A DNA stretch of 20,101 bases from the IMG/VR virus record IMGVR_UViG_3300020450_000132, positions 1-20,101 of that record; one strand, 5' to 3'. Made by a program: the position numbers and the translations under genes. Positions 13,439 through 20,101 of the stretch are shown piece after piece (the first letter of the stretch is position 1; each line of letters starts with the position of its first letter). The DNA comes from a virus. The notes under the pieces are model-generated. The model was not told the DNA's origin, searched no databases, and saw only the letters and a list, made by a program, of their open reading frames with translations.

Positions 13439-15141
13439 TGGCTAGGTCAGATATACACATTAGAATGTTTGGTGACAACCGAACCTCTAAGATGTTTAAT
13501 CAATTTAGAAAAGATGCAAGATCATCAAGCCATGCTATTAATAATCTTAGAAATCAAATTGTAGCAGCATTTTCTGTGCGAGAGCTTGTAAGAGCAGGAG
13601 ATAGTTTTGTAAATATACAAAACAGGATGCAAGCACTTACAGGTTCAACTGAACAGACAGCAGATGCAATGGCAAATATTAAAAGAATTGCTAATGAATC
13701 CAGGTCAGATTTTGACGCTGTTGGTACATTGTTCACAAGACTTACCATAGCCACACAGGATTTAGGCGTTGCGCAGACAGACATAGCTAAAGCAACACAA
13801 ACAGTTGCAAATACTTTTGTTATAGCTGGTGCAGAGAGTTCTGAAGCAGCTAACTCTGCAAGACAGTTAGCACAGGGTTTAGCTTCTGGCGCTTTGCGTG
13901 GAGATGAGTTGCGATCAGTTATGGAGAATAATGTCATACTATCTAACTTACTTGCAGATGGTTTGGGTATAACAACAGGTCAGTTAAAAGATTTTGGATC
14001 AGAGGGTAAACTTACAGCAGAAGCAATTTTGCCAATTTTAATTAATGCTGTAGATGATACAACAAAGACTGTCGGAAATATGGATATGACTATTGGCCAA
14101 TCTTTAACATTACTCAGAACAAACTTTACAACATTAATTGGTGAGTTTGAAAAAGCAACTGGTGTTTTTGGCACTACTGCAACAGCATTGGGCATGTTGG
14201 CAAAAAATATGGAGCTTTTATTAATACCTGCGACAGCATTGGCTGTAAGTGCAATACCAAAACTTGTATCAGGAGTTGTGGCTTTAGGCGTAGCTGTAAG
14301 AGCAAATCCATTGACAGCATTAGCAACAGGTCTAGCTGCTTTATTTGCTACTATAAAAATATTAAATCCTGAATTTACTACACTACAAGAAGAACTTGCG
14401 AGCACAGTTACAAAACAGCAAAAATTGTTAGATCAAATGAATCAAATGGATGAGGATGCACCTATGTTTGACAGATTGCTTAAGCAATATATTGAGTTAG
14501 GTGACAAAGCACAAGATTTAAGAGATGCAATAATTGAACAAAGTGGAGCAATAGAAGAAACACCAGACTCATTAAAATCTTTCTTAGATGAATATAACAA
14601 AATTATAGAAAAGTCTAAAGAAGGCATACAAGTTGTTAAAACTTTTGGTGAAACTATTGAAGGCAAGCTAACTAATGCATTTACTGACTTTTTTGATATT
14701 GCAAGTGAAGGGTTTGGTAATTTTAAAAATTTAGCAACTTCAATTATAAGAGCTATTGTTGCTGAATTAGTGCAACTGCTGATTGTCCAAAAAGCAGTAG
14801 GAATGATTAAAAGCTCAATAGATGCTTTTGCTTTTGGAGCAACAGCAAAACCAGGACAATTATTAAATCTTGGTAATGTTGGTTATGAGGGTGGTGGCTA
14901 TACAGGCATGGGTGTTAGAGCAGGTGGTATAGATGGTCGTGGTGGCTTCCCTGCAATACTTCATCCCAATGAAACAGTTATAGATCACACAAAAGGACAA
15001 GGCATGGGTGCTACTGTAAACTTTAATATAACCACAGTAGATGCAGCAGGTTTTGATGAATTGCTTGCAAGCAGAAAAAACATGATTGTAAGCATGATAA
15101 ATCAAGCTTATAACTCAAGAGGTAAAATGGGAATAGCATAA
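13438..15141 (+). CDS. Tape measure protein
   Basis: The 567-residue protein has the conserved tape measure N-terminal domain (residues about 45-235): SFVNIQNRMQALTGSTEQT, DFDAVGTLFTRLTIATQDLG, and RQLAQGLASGALRGDELRSV with LPILINAVDDTTKTVGNM. A hydrophobic stretch follows (residues about 259-308: LLLIPATALAVSAIPKLV, then LATGLAALFATIKI), then a helix-rich part. The C-terminal segment (GGYTGMGVRAGGIDGRGGF, ILHPNETVIDHTKG) is typical of short siphovirus tape measures. It sets tail length and may help DNA enter the cell. By the usual rule of about 1.5 angstrom per residue the tail would be near 85 nm. AAGGGA is the ribosome site, inside the T part. The start overlaps the T stop. Confidence 0.88.
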   Translation: MARSDIHIRMFGDNRTSKMFNQFRKDARSSSHAINNLRNQIVAAFSVRELVRAGDSFVNIQNRMQALTGSTEQTADAMANIKRIANESRSDFDAVGTLFTRLTIATQDLGVAQTDIAKATQTVANTFVIAGAESSEAANSARQLAQGLASGALRGDELRSVMENNVILSNLLADGLGITTGQLKDFGSEGKLTAEAILPILINAVDDTTKTVGNMDMTIGQSLTLLRTNFTTLIGEFEKATGVFGTTATALGMLAKNMELLLIPATALAVSAIPKLVSGVVALGVAVRANPLTALATGLAALFATIKILNPEFTTLQEELASTVTKQQKLLDQMNQMDEDAPMFDRLLKQYIELGDKAQDLRDAIIEQSGAIEETPDSLKSFLDEYNKIIEKSKEGIQVVKTFGETIEGKLTNAFTDFFDIASEGFGNFKNLATSIIRAIVAELVQLLIVQKAVGMIKSSIDAFAFGATAKPGQLLNLGNVGYEGGGYTGMGVRAGGIDGRGGFPAILHPNETVIDHTKGQGMGATVNFNITTVDAAGFDELLASRKNMIVSMINQAYNSRGKMGIA

Positions 15142-15743
15142 TGTCAGGCACTTTCCCAACAACTATAAAACCAAGCAGCTTATCATTACAAGATAATAGG
15201 CCAAATCTTATCAATCAATCTGTATCTGGTAAAAGAGTTACTAGAAAATATGGATCACAATTTTTTACTCTGGATATTACATTACCATCTTTATCAAAAG
15301 ATGATGCAATGGATGTTTTTGCTTTTCTAAAAAAACAGCAAAACTCTTTTGATAAATTTGATTACACATATCCAATTACAAATAGAGGCGCAAATAGATC
15401 GCAAACAGATATTGTTGTAAATGGCTCTCATAGTGTTGGTGACACAACAATTGCTTTATCAGGCTTTGATAATTCGACAACAGATGTTTTAAAAGCAGGT
15501 GATGTTATCAAGTTTGCAAATCACGATAAAGTGTATATGCTTGAATCTGATTTAGATTCGGATAGTAGTGGTAATGCAACAGTTACTATTTCTCCAGGTA
15601 TTATTGCTACACTTGCAAATAGTGAAGCTGTAACTGTAGATCAACCAACCTTTAAAGTTTATCTTGATAGTGATATTCTCTACACAACAAATACTACAGG
15701 TTTGTTTTCAATAAGTTTTACATTGCGAGAGTGTATTGAGTAA
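15141..15743 (+). CDS. Tail-tip protein, minor tail/distal tail type
   Basis: The 200-residue protein starts at TAATG from the tape measure gene. The first 90 residues (PSSLSLQDNRPNLINQSVSGKRV, DAMDVFAFLKKQQNSFDKFDY) and strand-rich middle (GDTTIALSGFDNST, KAGDVIKFANHDKVYML), then the end with FSISFTLRECIE, match the general design of lambda gpM/distal tail-type proteins in the slot directly after the tape measure. The KAGDVIKF strand resembles SH3-like inserts of hub proteins. It may form the ring at the tail end. The family call is by position and strand pattern only; I recognise no catalytic motif. Confidence 0.55.
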   Translation: MSGTFPTTIKPSSLSLQDNRPNLINQSVSGKRVTRKYGSQFFTLDITLPSLSKDDAMDVFAFLKKQQNSFDKFDYTYPITNRGANRSQTDIVVNGSHSVGDTTIALSGFDNSTTDVLKAGDVIKFANHDKVYMLESDLDSDSSGNATVTISPGIIATLANSEAVTVDQPTFKVYLDSDILYTTNTTGLFSISFTLRECIE

Positions 15744-16291
15744 TGTCAAGATCATTAAGCAATACACTTTTAACGCAGTTAGCGAATCCTACTAATACAT
15801 TTTGCTTCCTGCTAGAAATTAATACATCAACAGTTTTTAGACTTACCGACAATCAGTTTGATGTAACTTATGATTCAAATACTTATACATCTTCTGGTGA
15901 AATAATATCAGTAGATACAACACCAGAAACAGGAGAACTAAAAGTTGAAGAAACATCTATAGTATTATCAAACATAAACTCAACACTTATATCTGTATTT
16001 GACGATCAAAACTATATAGATAACACAGTTAATATTTATCTTGGTTTCTTTGATAATAATAATTCTTTTATTGATGCATTTACCTATTTTTCAGGCAACA
16101 TAAAAAATGTAGAAGTTGACGAAAGTGCAAGAGATTCAAAGATTACTGTTACTTGCTCTAATCATTGGTCAAATTGGAATTTAAAACAGGGAAGGCATTT
16201 TACCGATGAATCTCAACAACTAGCCTTCACATCCGATAAAGGCCTTGAATATGCTCATGTCACAAAATCAAATATAAGGTGGGGTAGTTAA
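15743..16291 (+). CDS. Tail-tip protein, gpL/DUF2163-like
   Basis: The 182-residue protein shows FCFLLEINTSTVFRLTDNQFD, YTSSGEIISVDTTPETGELK, EETSIVLSNINSTLIS and an NVEVDESARDSKITVTCSNHWSNW block. Such an order (a linker, then strands on substrate position, then VxxSxxWxxW) resembles lambda gpL and DUF2163-type baseplate hub proteins, with NWNLKQGRHFTDESQQL near the end (a typical GRxFxxESQ feature). Two or three strands continue to the end (EYAHVTKSNIRWGS). It would join the tail tip to the J-like hub. The start overlaps the previous stop (TAATG), as does its stop with the next gene. Confidence 0.62.
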   Translation: MSRSLSNTLLTQLANPTNTFCFLLEINTSTVFRLTDNQFDVTYDSNTYTSSGEIISVDTTPETGELKVEETSIVLSNINSTLISVFDDQNYIDNTVNIYLGFFDNNNSFIDAFTYFSGNIKNVEVDESARDSKITVTCSNHWSNWNLKQGRHFTDESQQLAFTSDKGLEYAHVTKSNIRWGS

Positions 16292-19200
16292 TGGGTATAT
16301 TAAAATTTTTAGAAATAGCTTTTTATGTAGTAACAACTGTTGTTGGCATAAAAAACTATAAAGCAGCAAAGAAGCTACAAGATCAAGGTCAAGATATACT
16401 AGCCACCAAAACTGCTCAAGGTGGCAAAATTCCAATCATTTATGGAAGAAGAAGAGTTGGCTCAACACTTCTTTATATGGATACAGACTCAGGCAACTCA
16501 AAAGAATTATTTGTAATATATGGTTTATGTTTAGGTGAAGTTGATTCAATAGAGCTAGATACTATAGAAATTAATGGCGTACCTTTATCTGATACAAAAG
16601 TTTTTAGAGATGGTTATTACACAGGTTCAGACAAAATATCTAGTGGAGCAGGTTCGTTAAATACTGCTAGTCAGATTGGTACATCTTCGGGAAGTTTTAG
16701 GGGTGATGGAAGGTCTGGAACTGATCCAACAAAAATTTATAGAATGGTTTTAAATGCACATCATGGAGCAGACGATCAAACAGTTGATCCTATGCTTAAT
16801 GCTTCACAGTCTACTAAATTTACAAGTAATCACAGACTTAGAGGAATTGCTTACATAGCAGCATCTTTTCAGTATGACGAAAAGGGTATGTTTACTTCTG
16901 TTCCAGAATTAACAGTAGTTGTTAAGGGAAGAAAACTTTACGATCCTAGACTTGATGGCTCAATAACAGGTGGTACAGGTTCACACAGAATAGATGATCC
17001 GACTACTTATGAATGGTCTAATAATGCAGCTTTAACAATGCTTGACTATATGCATCAAGATTATGGTAAGGGTTTAGCAACATCTTCTATAGATTTACAG
17101 TCTTTTCAAACAGCAGCTAACACAGCAGATACTATTGTTGATGTTCCTGATTATAGTGGCTCATACGCTTCTGCTACTTTTTCAGCAGACGTTGAGGATA
17201 ATTTTATTACAGTAAATGAAGCAACTTGGAAAAAAATTAAGGGTGGTGAATTATTAAGCGTTAAGGATAGTGGTGGTTCTGTAATAATAAATCAAAACAA
17301 TGTGATTGATGCACAAAGATTTACACCACATACCGAAAGCACAAATTTTAGAATTTATACAGATGGGACACCACCTGCAAAAGTTAGCAAAAGCGTTACT
17401 TTTTCTGCTACTAATGGAGATGCAACTATTACTGTATCTTGTACTTCGCATGGTGCATCTGCTAACGATAGAGTGCTTTTTGCAGGAGCAACAAGTCTTG
17501 GTGGCAACATCACAACAACAGTTCTAAACAAAGGCTATACGATTGCAACAGTTGTAGATGCTAACAGTTTTACGATTGAAGCAACTGATCTGAACTTAAC
17601 AGCTGTGTTAGCTAACAGTTCTGATACAGGCAATGGTGGTGGAAGTGCTGTTGGTAAATTTATGTATGCAGACGAATCTGGCTCTGTATTAACACAAACT
17701 AGAAGATTGCAATGTGATGGTGTTTTAGATACCAATGAAACTGTATTAGATAACGCAAGAGATTTACTATCTAATATGCGAGGATTTTTAAATTACATAG
17801 ATGGTAAATACAGCGTCTTAGTAGAAGATGCAACATCATCATCTTTTAGTATTACCGATGATCACATAATTGATCAAGGTATTAAAATACGTTATGAAGA
17901 TAAAGCAGAAAAACTAAATAAAGTTGTTGTACAGTTTTTTAATGCACAGAAAAAATATGAAGCTGATACAAAAACTGTATTTCATAATAATAGCACTTCA
18001 ACTTATAAAAATGACGATGGTGGCGAAGAGCTTGAAACTACAGCAGAATTTCAATATATAACAAATCCTTATAACGCCTTTAACATGGGTAAAGGCATAC
18101 TTGAGAGAAGTAGAAGGCAAAAAACTATAAGTTTTATTGCTACTCCTAGATTATTAAATCTCACAGCAGGAGATGTAGTTACAATAACTTACTCACCTTA
18201 CAATTTATCAAATGCTGCTTATAGAATAGAAACAATAAATTTATTAGATAATGGCTTAGTAGGTATACAAGCAATAGAATATTTTGATCTTTACACGTGG
18301 TCAGCTACACCACCAGAAGAAAATGTTGGCTCTGATCCAGACTTGCCAACAGGCACAGAAGCAGAGCCACCAACCAACCTTACATTTACCGATGCTACTT
18401 CAGCCAGGAGAGCTTTTTTAACCTGGACAGCAGCAACAAATTATCCTGCAAAAGAATTTAGAGTAATTATTAAAAACTCTTCTGGCCAAGAAATACATAA
18501 TAGGATTGTAAGCGATGCTTTTATAGACTTAGATTTTATAGCTGTAGCAAATGGTTATGTTGCATCTATAACATCAATTAGTAGTACTGGTGCTGAATCA
18601 AGTGCAACTTCTATCACTTTTAATGTAACTCAACAACCTGTAAAGCTAGGTGACATTCAAGCTAATGCAATTACAGCAAATGAAATAAACGTAACCAATC
18701 TAGCTGCTATAGAATCAGACTTAGGTGATATTGATGCAGGAAGCATAAACATAGGATTAGGAGCTTTCACAGTTAGTTCTTCTGGTGTTATGACTGCAAC
18801 AGGAGCAACAGTATCAGGTGCAATCACAGCTTCATCATTAAATGTTACAGGTGCAACTGTTACAGGAACAATTGATGCCAGTAAGATTACACTTAATGGC
18901 GATCCTCTAACTGATATATTTGCTTTAGCAGGAAGCGGACAAGCAAAGACACTCTCTCTTGGTGGTGATACTAAAAATCTTCTTAAAGTTGATGGTATTC
19001 AACTTAAATACTTTGCTTTTGACCAAGTACAAAATCAAGGTACAGAAGTCTTAAAAATGGATATGGACACCTTAAGGTTATTCAACACAAGGTTTGATCA
19101 TACACAAATAACATTTACAAGCTCTGGATCAATTGCAGCAAATACTTTGTCTGCTACAACATCTCTAACACTTGGCTCTGGCTCTGCACCATCTACTACT

Positions 19201-20101
19201 ACAAACAAATTATATAATGTAAGTGGTAGTCTTTTTTTTAATGGTACACAACTTGGTACAGGCACAGGTGATATTACAGCAGTTGTTGCAGGTACTAACC
19301 TCAATGGTGGTGGCACAACTGGAAGTGTTACTCTTAATTTAGATTCAACCATTACAGGCAATCATACATTCTCAAACAACCTCATAGTTGGTGGTGATCT
19401 TACAGTTCAAGGCACAACCACAACGATTGACACCACTAACCTAGATGTAAAAGACAAAAACATAACCCTTAACTTCTCAACAGGCGATTCTTCTGCAAAT
19501 GCAAACGGAGCAGGTATAACTATTCAAGATGCAGTTAGTCAGGGTAACGATGCAACCATTCTATGGGATAACACAAATGATGAGTTTGATTTTTCTCATA
19601 AAATAAATGTTACAGGAACTATCTCTAGTGGTGCTTTGTCTGTAACTGGTTCAAGATCATTATTTTCAACATCTACTAATGGTCAACAAACTGCTCTAGC
19701 AGTAACTAATGGCACAGGCACAGGTGGTTATTTTAATGTAAAGTCTAATGTTGGTAATGTCAATACAGATGGAAATGTTGGTTTACATATAGGTTGGAAT
19801 AAATCTAATGGTGGTAGAGAAATCAACATGATCTTTGATGGTGGTACTTCTCAAGCAGATACTGAAATGATCTTTACTAGTACAGATGGGAGTATTTATA
19901 CAGATATCTTCCAAATTAATGGTGGTGGCAATGTTGATATTAAAAATGGTGGTTTAAGAATTGGTACAACCACAGTAATAGATTCCTCAAGAAACCTCAC
20001 AAACATAGGAACTATCTCTAGTGGTGCTATAACAACAACTGGATTTTTTAATATTCATGCAGCTCATACTGTTTATGCAGGTATGGTTACAACAACCTCC
20101 A
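16291..20101 (+). CDS. J-like tail tip/host-specificity protein with fused fibre (3' partial)
   Basis: The frame starts at ATG 16291 and stays open to the end of the window (1270 codons), so the gene continues. It opens with a hydrophobic LKFLEIAFYVVTTVVGIKNY, then KIPIIYGRRRVGS and QGGK. The hub region follows (residues about 50-690: LFVIYGLCLGEVDSIELDTI, MLDYMHQDYGKGL, VVVQFFNAQKKYE, SRRQKTISFIATPRLLNLTAGDVV). It includes an insert at about 365-455 (SHGASANDRVLFAGATSLGG) like a small strand domain of marine tail proteins. A fibronectin III-like domain lies at about 691-785 (PPTNLTFTDATSARRAFLTW). A long repetitive fibre then runs to the edge (TTTTIDTTNLDVKDKNITLN at about 1043). GGTGGGG upstream is the ribosome site. 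It would bind the host receptor. Confidence 0.82.
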   Translation, partial: MGILKFLEIAFYVVTTVVGIKNYKAAKKLQDQGQDILATKTAQGGKIPIIYGRRRVGSTLLYMDTDSGNSKELFVIYGLCLGEVDSIELDTIEINGVPLSDTKVFRDGYYTGSDKISSGAGSLNTASQIGTSSGSFRGDGRSGTDPTKIYRMVLNAHHGADDQTVDPMLNASQSTKFTSNHRLRGIAYIAASFQYDEKGMFTSVPELTVVVKGRKLYDPRLDGSITGGTGSHRIDDPTTYEWSNNAALTMLDYMHQDYGKGLATSSIDLQSFQTAANTADTIVDVPDYSGSYASATFSADVEDNFITVNEATWKKIKGGELLSVKDSGGSVIINQNNVIDAQRFTPHTESTNFRIYTDGTPPAKVSKSVTFSATNGDATITVSCTSHGASANDRVLFAGATSLGGNITTTVLNKGYTIATVVDANSFTIEATDLNLTAVLANSSDTGNGGGSAVGKFMYADESGSVLTQTRRLQCDGVLDTNETVLDNARDLLSNMRGFLNYIDGKYSVLVEDATSSSFSITDDHIIDQGIKIRYEDKAEKLNKVVVQFFNAQKKYEADTKTVFHNNSTSTYKNDDGGEELETTAEFQYITNPYNAFNMGKGILERSRRQKTISFIATPRLLNLTAGDVVTITYSPYNLSNAAYRIETINLLDNGLVGIQAIEYFDLYTWSATPPEENVGSDPDLPTGTEAEPPTNLTFTDATSARRAFLTWTAATNYPAKEFRVIIKNSSGQEIHNRIVSDAFIDLDFIAVANGYVASITSISSTGAESSATSITFNVTQQPVKLGDIQANAITANEINVTNLAAIESDLGDIDAGSINIGLGAFTVSSSGVMTATGATVSGAITASSLNVTGATVTGTIDASKITLNGDPLTDIFALAGSGQAKTLSLGGDTKNLLKVDGIQLKYFAFDQVQNQGTEVLKMDMDTLRLFNTRFDHTQITFTSSGSIAANTLSATTSLTLGSGSAPSTTTNKLYNVSGSLFFNGTQLGTGTGDITAVVAGTNLNGGGTTGSVTLNLDSTITGNHTFSNNLIVGGDLTVQGTTTTIDTTNLDVKDKNITLNFSTGDSSANANGAGITIQDAVSQGNDATILWDNTNDEFDFSHKINVTGTISSGALSVTGSRSLFSTSTNGQQTALAVTNGTGTGGYFNVKSNVGNVNTDGNVGLHIGWNKSNGGREINMIFDGGTSQADTEMIFTSTDGSIYTDIFQINGGGNVDIKNGGLRIGTTTVIDSSRNLTNIGTISSGAITTTGFFNIHAAHTVYAGMVTTTS
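19615..20028. repeat. Pair of exact 21-base repeats in the fibre part
   Basis: The same 21 bases occur at 19615-19635 and 20008-20028 in the same frame, encoding GTISSGA in both cases. The spacing of 393 bases is a whole number of codons (131). They lie in the long fibre region and mark repeating modules (NVTGTISSGALSVTG and NIGTISSGAITTTG) rather than a mobile element. Confidence 0.65.

Noticed and set aside
13554-14405. Two minus-strand frames (127 and 141 codons) opposite the tape measure gene
   Set aside because: Alanine/valine-rich shadows of the sense frame, without ribosome sites or domains.
15023-15214. Minus-strand frame across the tape measure/next-gene junction
   Set aside because: Only a chance frame opposite two well-supported genes with a normal TAATG junction.
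17306-17527. Plus-strand 73-codon frame inside the J-like gene
   Set aside because: It is in another frame of a continuous J-like frame and is leucine/histidine-rich without a pattern.

Overview
The window is part of a tailed-phage (siphovirus) genome or prophage. It is AT-rich (about one third G+C by eye), and every supported gene reads on the + strand with very tight packing (ATGA and TAATG overlaps). The virion genes follow a lambda-like order: terminase small and large subunits, head-tail joining protein, portal, prohead protease and capsid, FII-like connector, U-like tail terminator, tail tube, G/GT chaperones, tape measure, tail-tip proteins, J-like hub and fibre. The low G+C and several protein modules common in ocean phages (a cupredoxin-like module, and a fibre stretch with TTTTIDTTNLDVKDKNITLN) suggest a phage of a marine bacterium with a small AT-rich genome. 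The host cannot be fixed from the sequence. No integrase, repressor, lysis gene or tRNA is visible, so lifestyle is undecided.

Layout. Positions 1-1233 hold the 3' part of a TOPRIM-ATPase primase/helicase. Positions 1233-1382 carry repeated GTGGATA/TATCC motifs that could be an origin or operator cluster. Positions 1357-3804 hold a compact early-type cassette: an unrecognised protein, a PAPS-reductase-like PP-loop enzyme, several very small proteins including a DUF3310 protein and a helix-turn-helix protein, and a phage-type basic protein vaguely like a minor tail/completion protein. A short G+C-rich gap at 3805-3898 lies directly before terS and is a candidate cos site. TerS (Nu1-like) and TerL (GpA family) follow.

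A perfect TTGACA box and a 9-bp dyad separate terL from the structural genes. These begin with a head-tail joining-type protein and the portal. Next comes an unusual single open frame of about 980 codons. It strings together a recurrent phage head-region domain, a cupredoxin-like domain with H/C/H/M ligands, another recurrent domain, an HK97-type prohead protease and an HK97-fold major capsid protein. Two strong in-frame internal ribosome binding sites (starts at 9352 and 10048) suggest that protease-capsid and capsid-only products are also made. Positions 11363-12523 encode small connectors and the tail terminator. Positions 12526-15141 encode the tail tube, chaperone G with a dnaX-like -1 frameshift site into T, and the tape measure. 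Positions 15141-20101 encode tail-tip proteins and a very long J-like hub-fibre protein that runs off the window.

The most interesting points are the cupredoxin-bearing protease-capsid fusion with nested starts, the A AAA AAG frameshift site, the GNRA-type hairpin between the Shine-Dalgarno and start codon of terL, the promoter/dyad after terL, and the repeat cluster after the primase.
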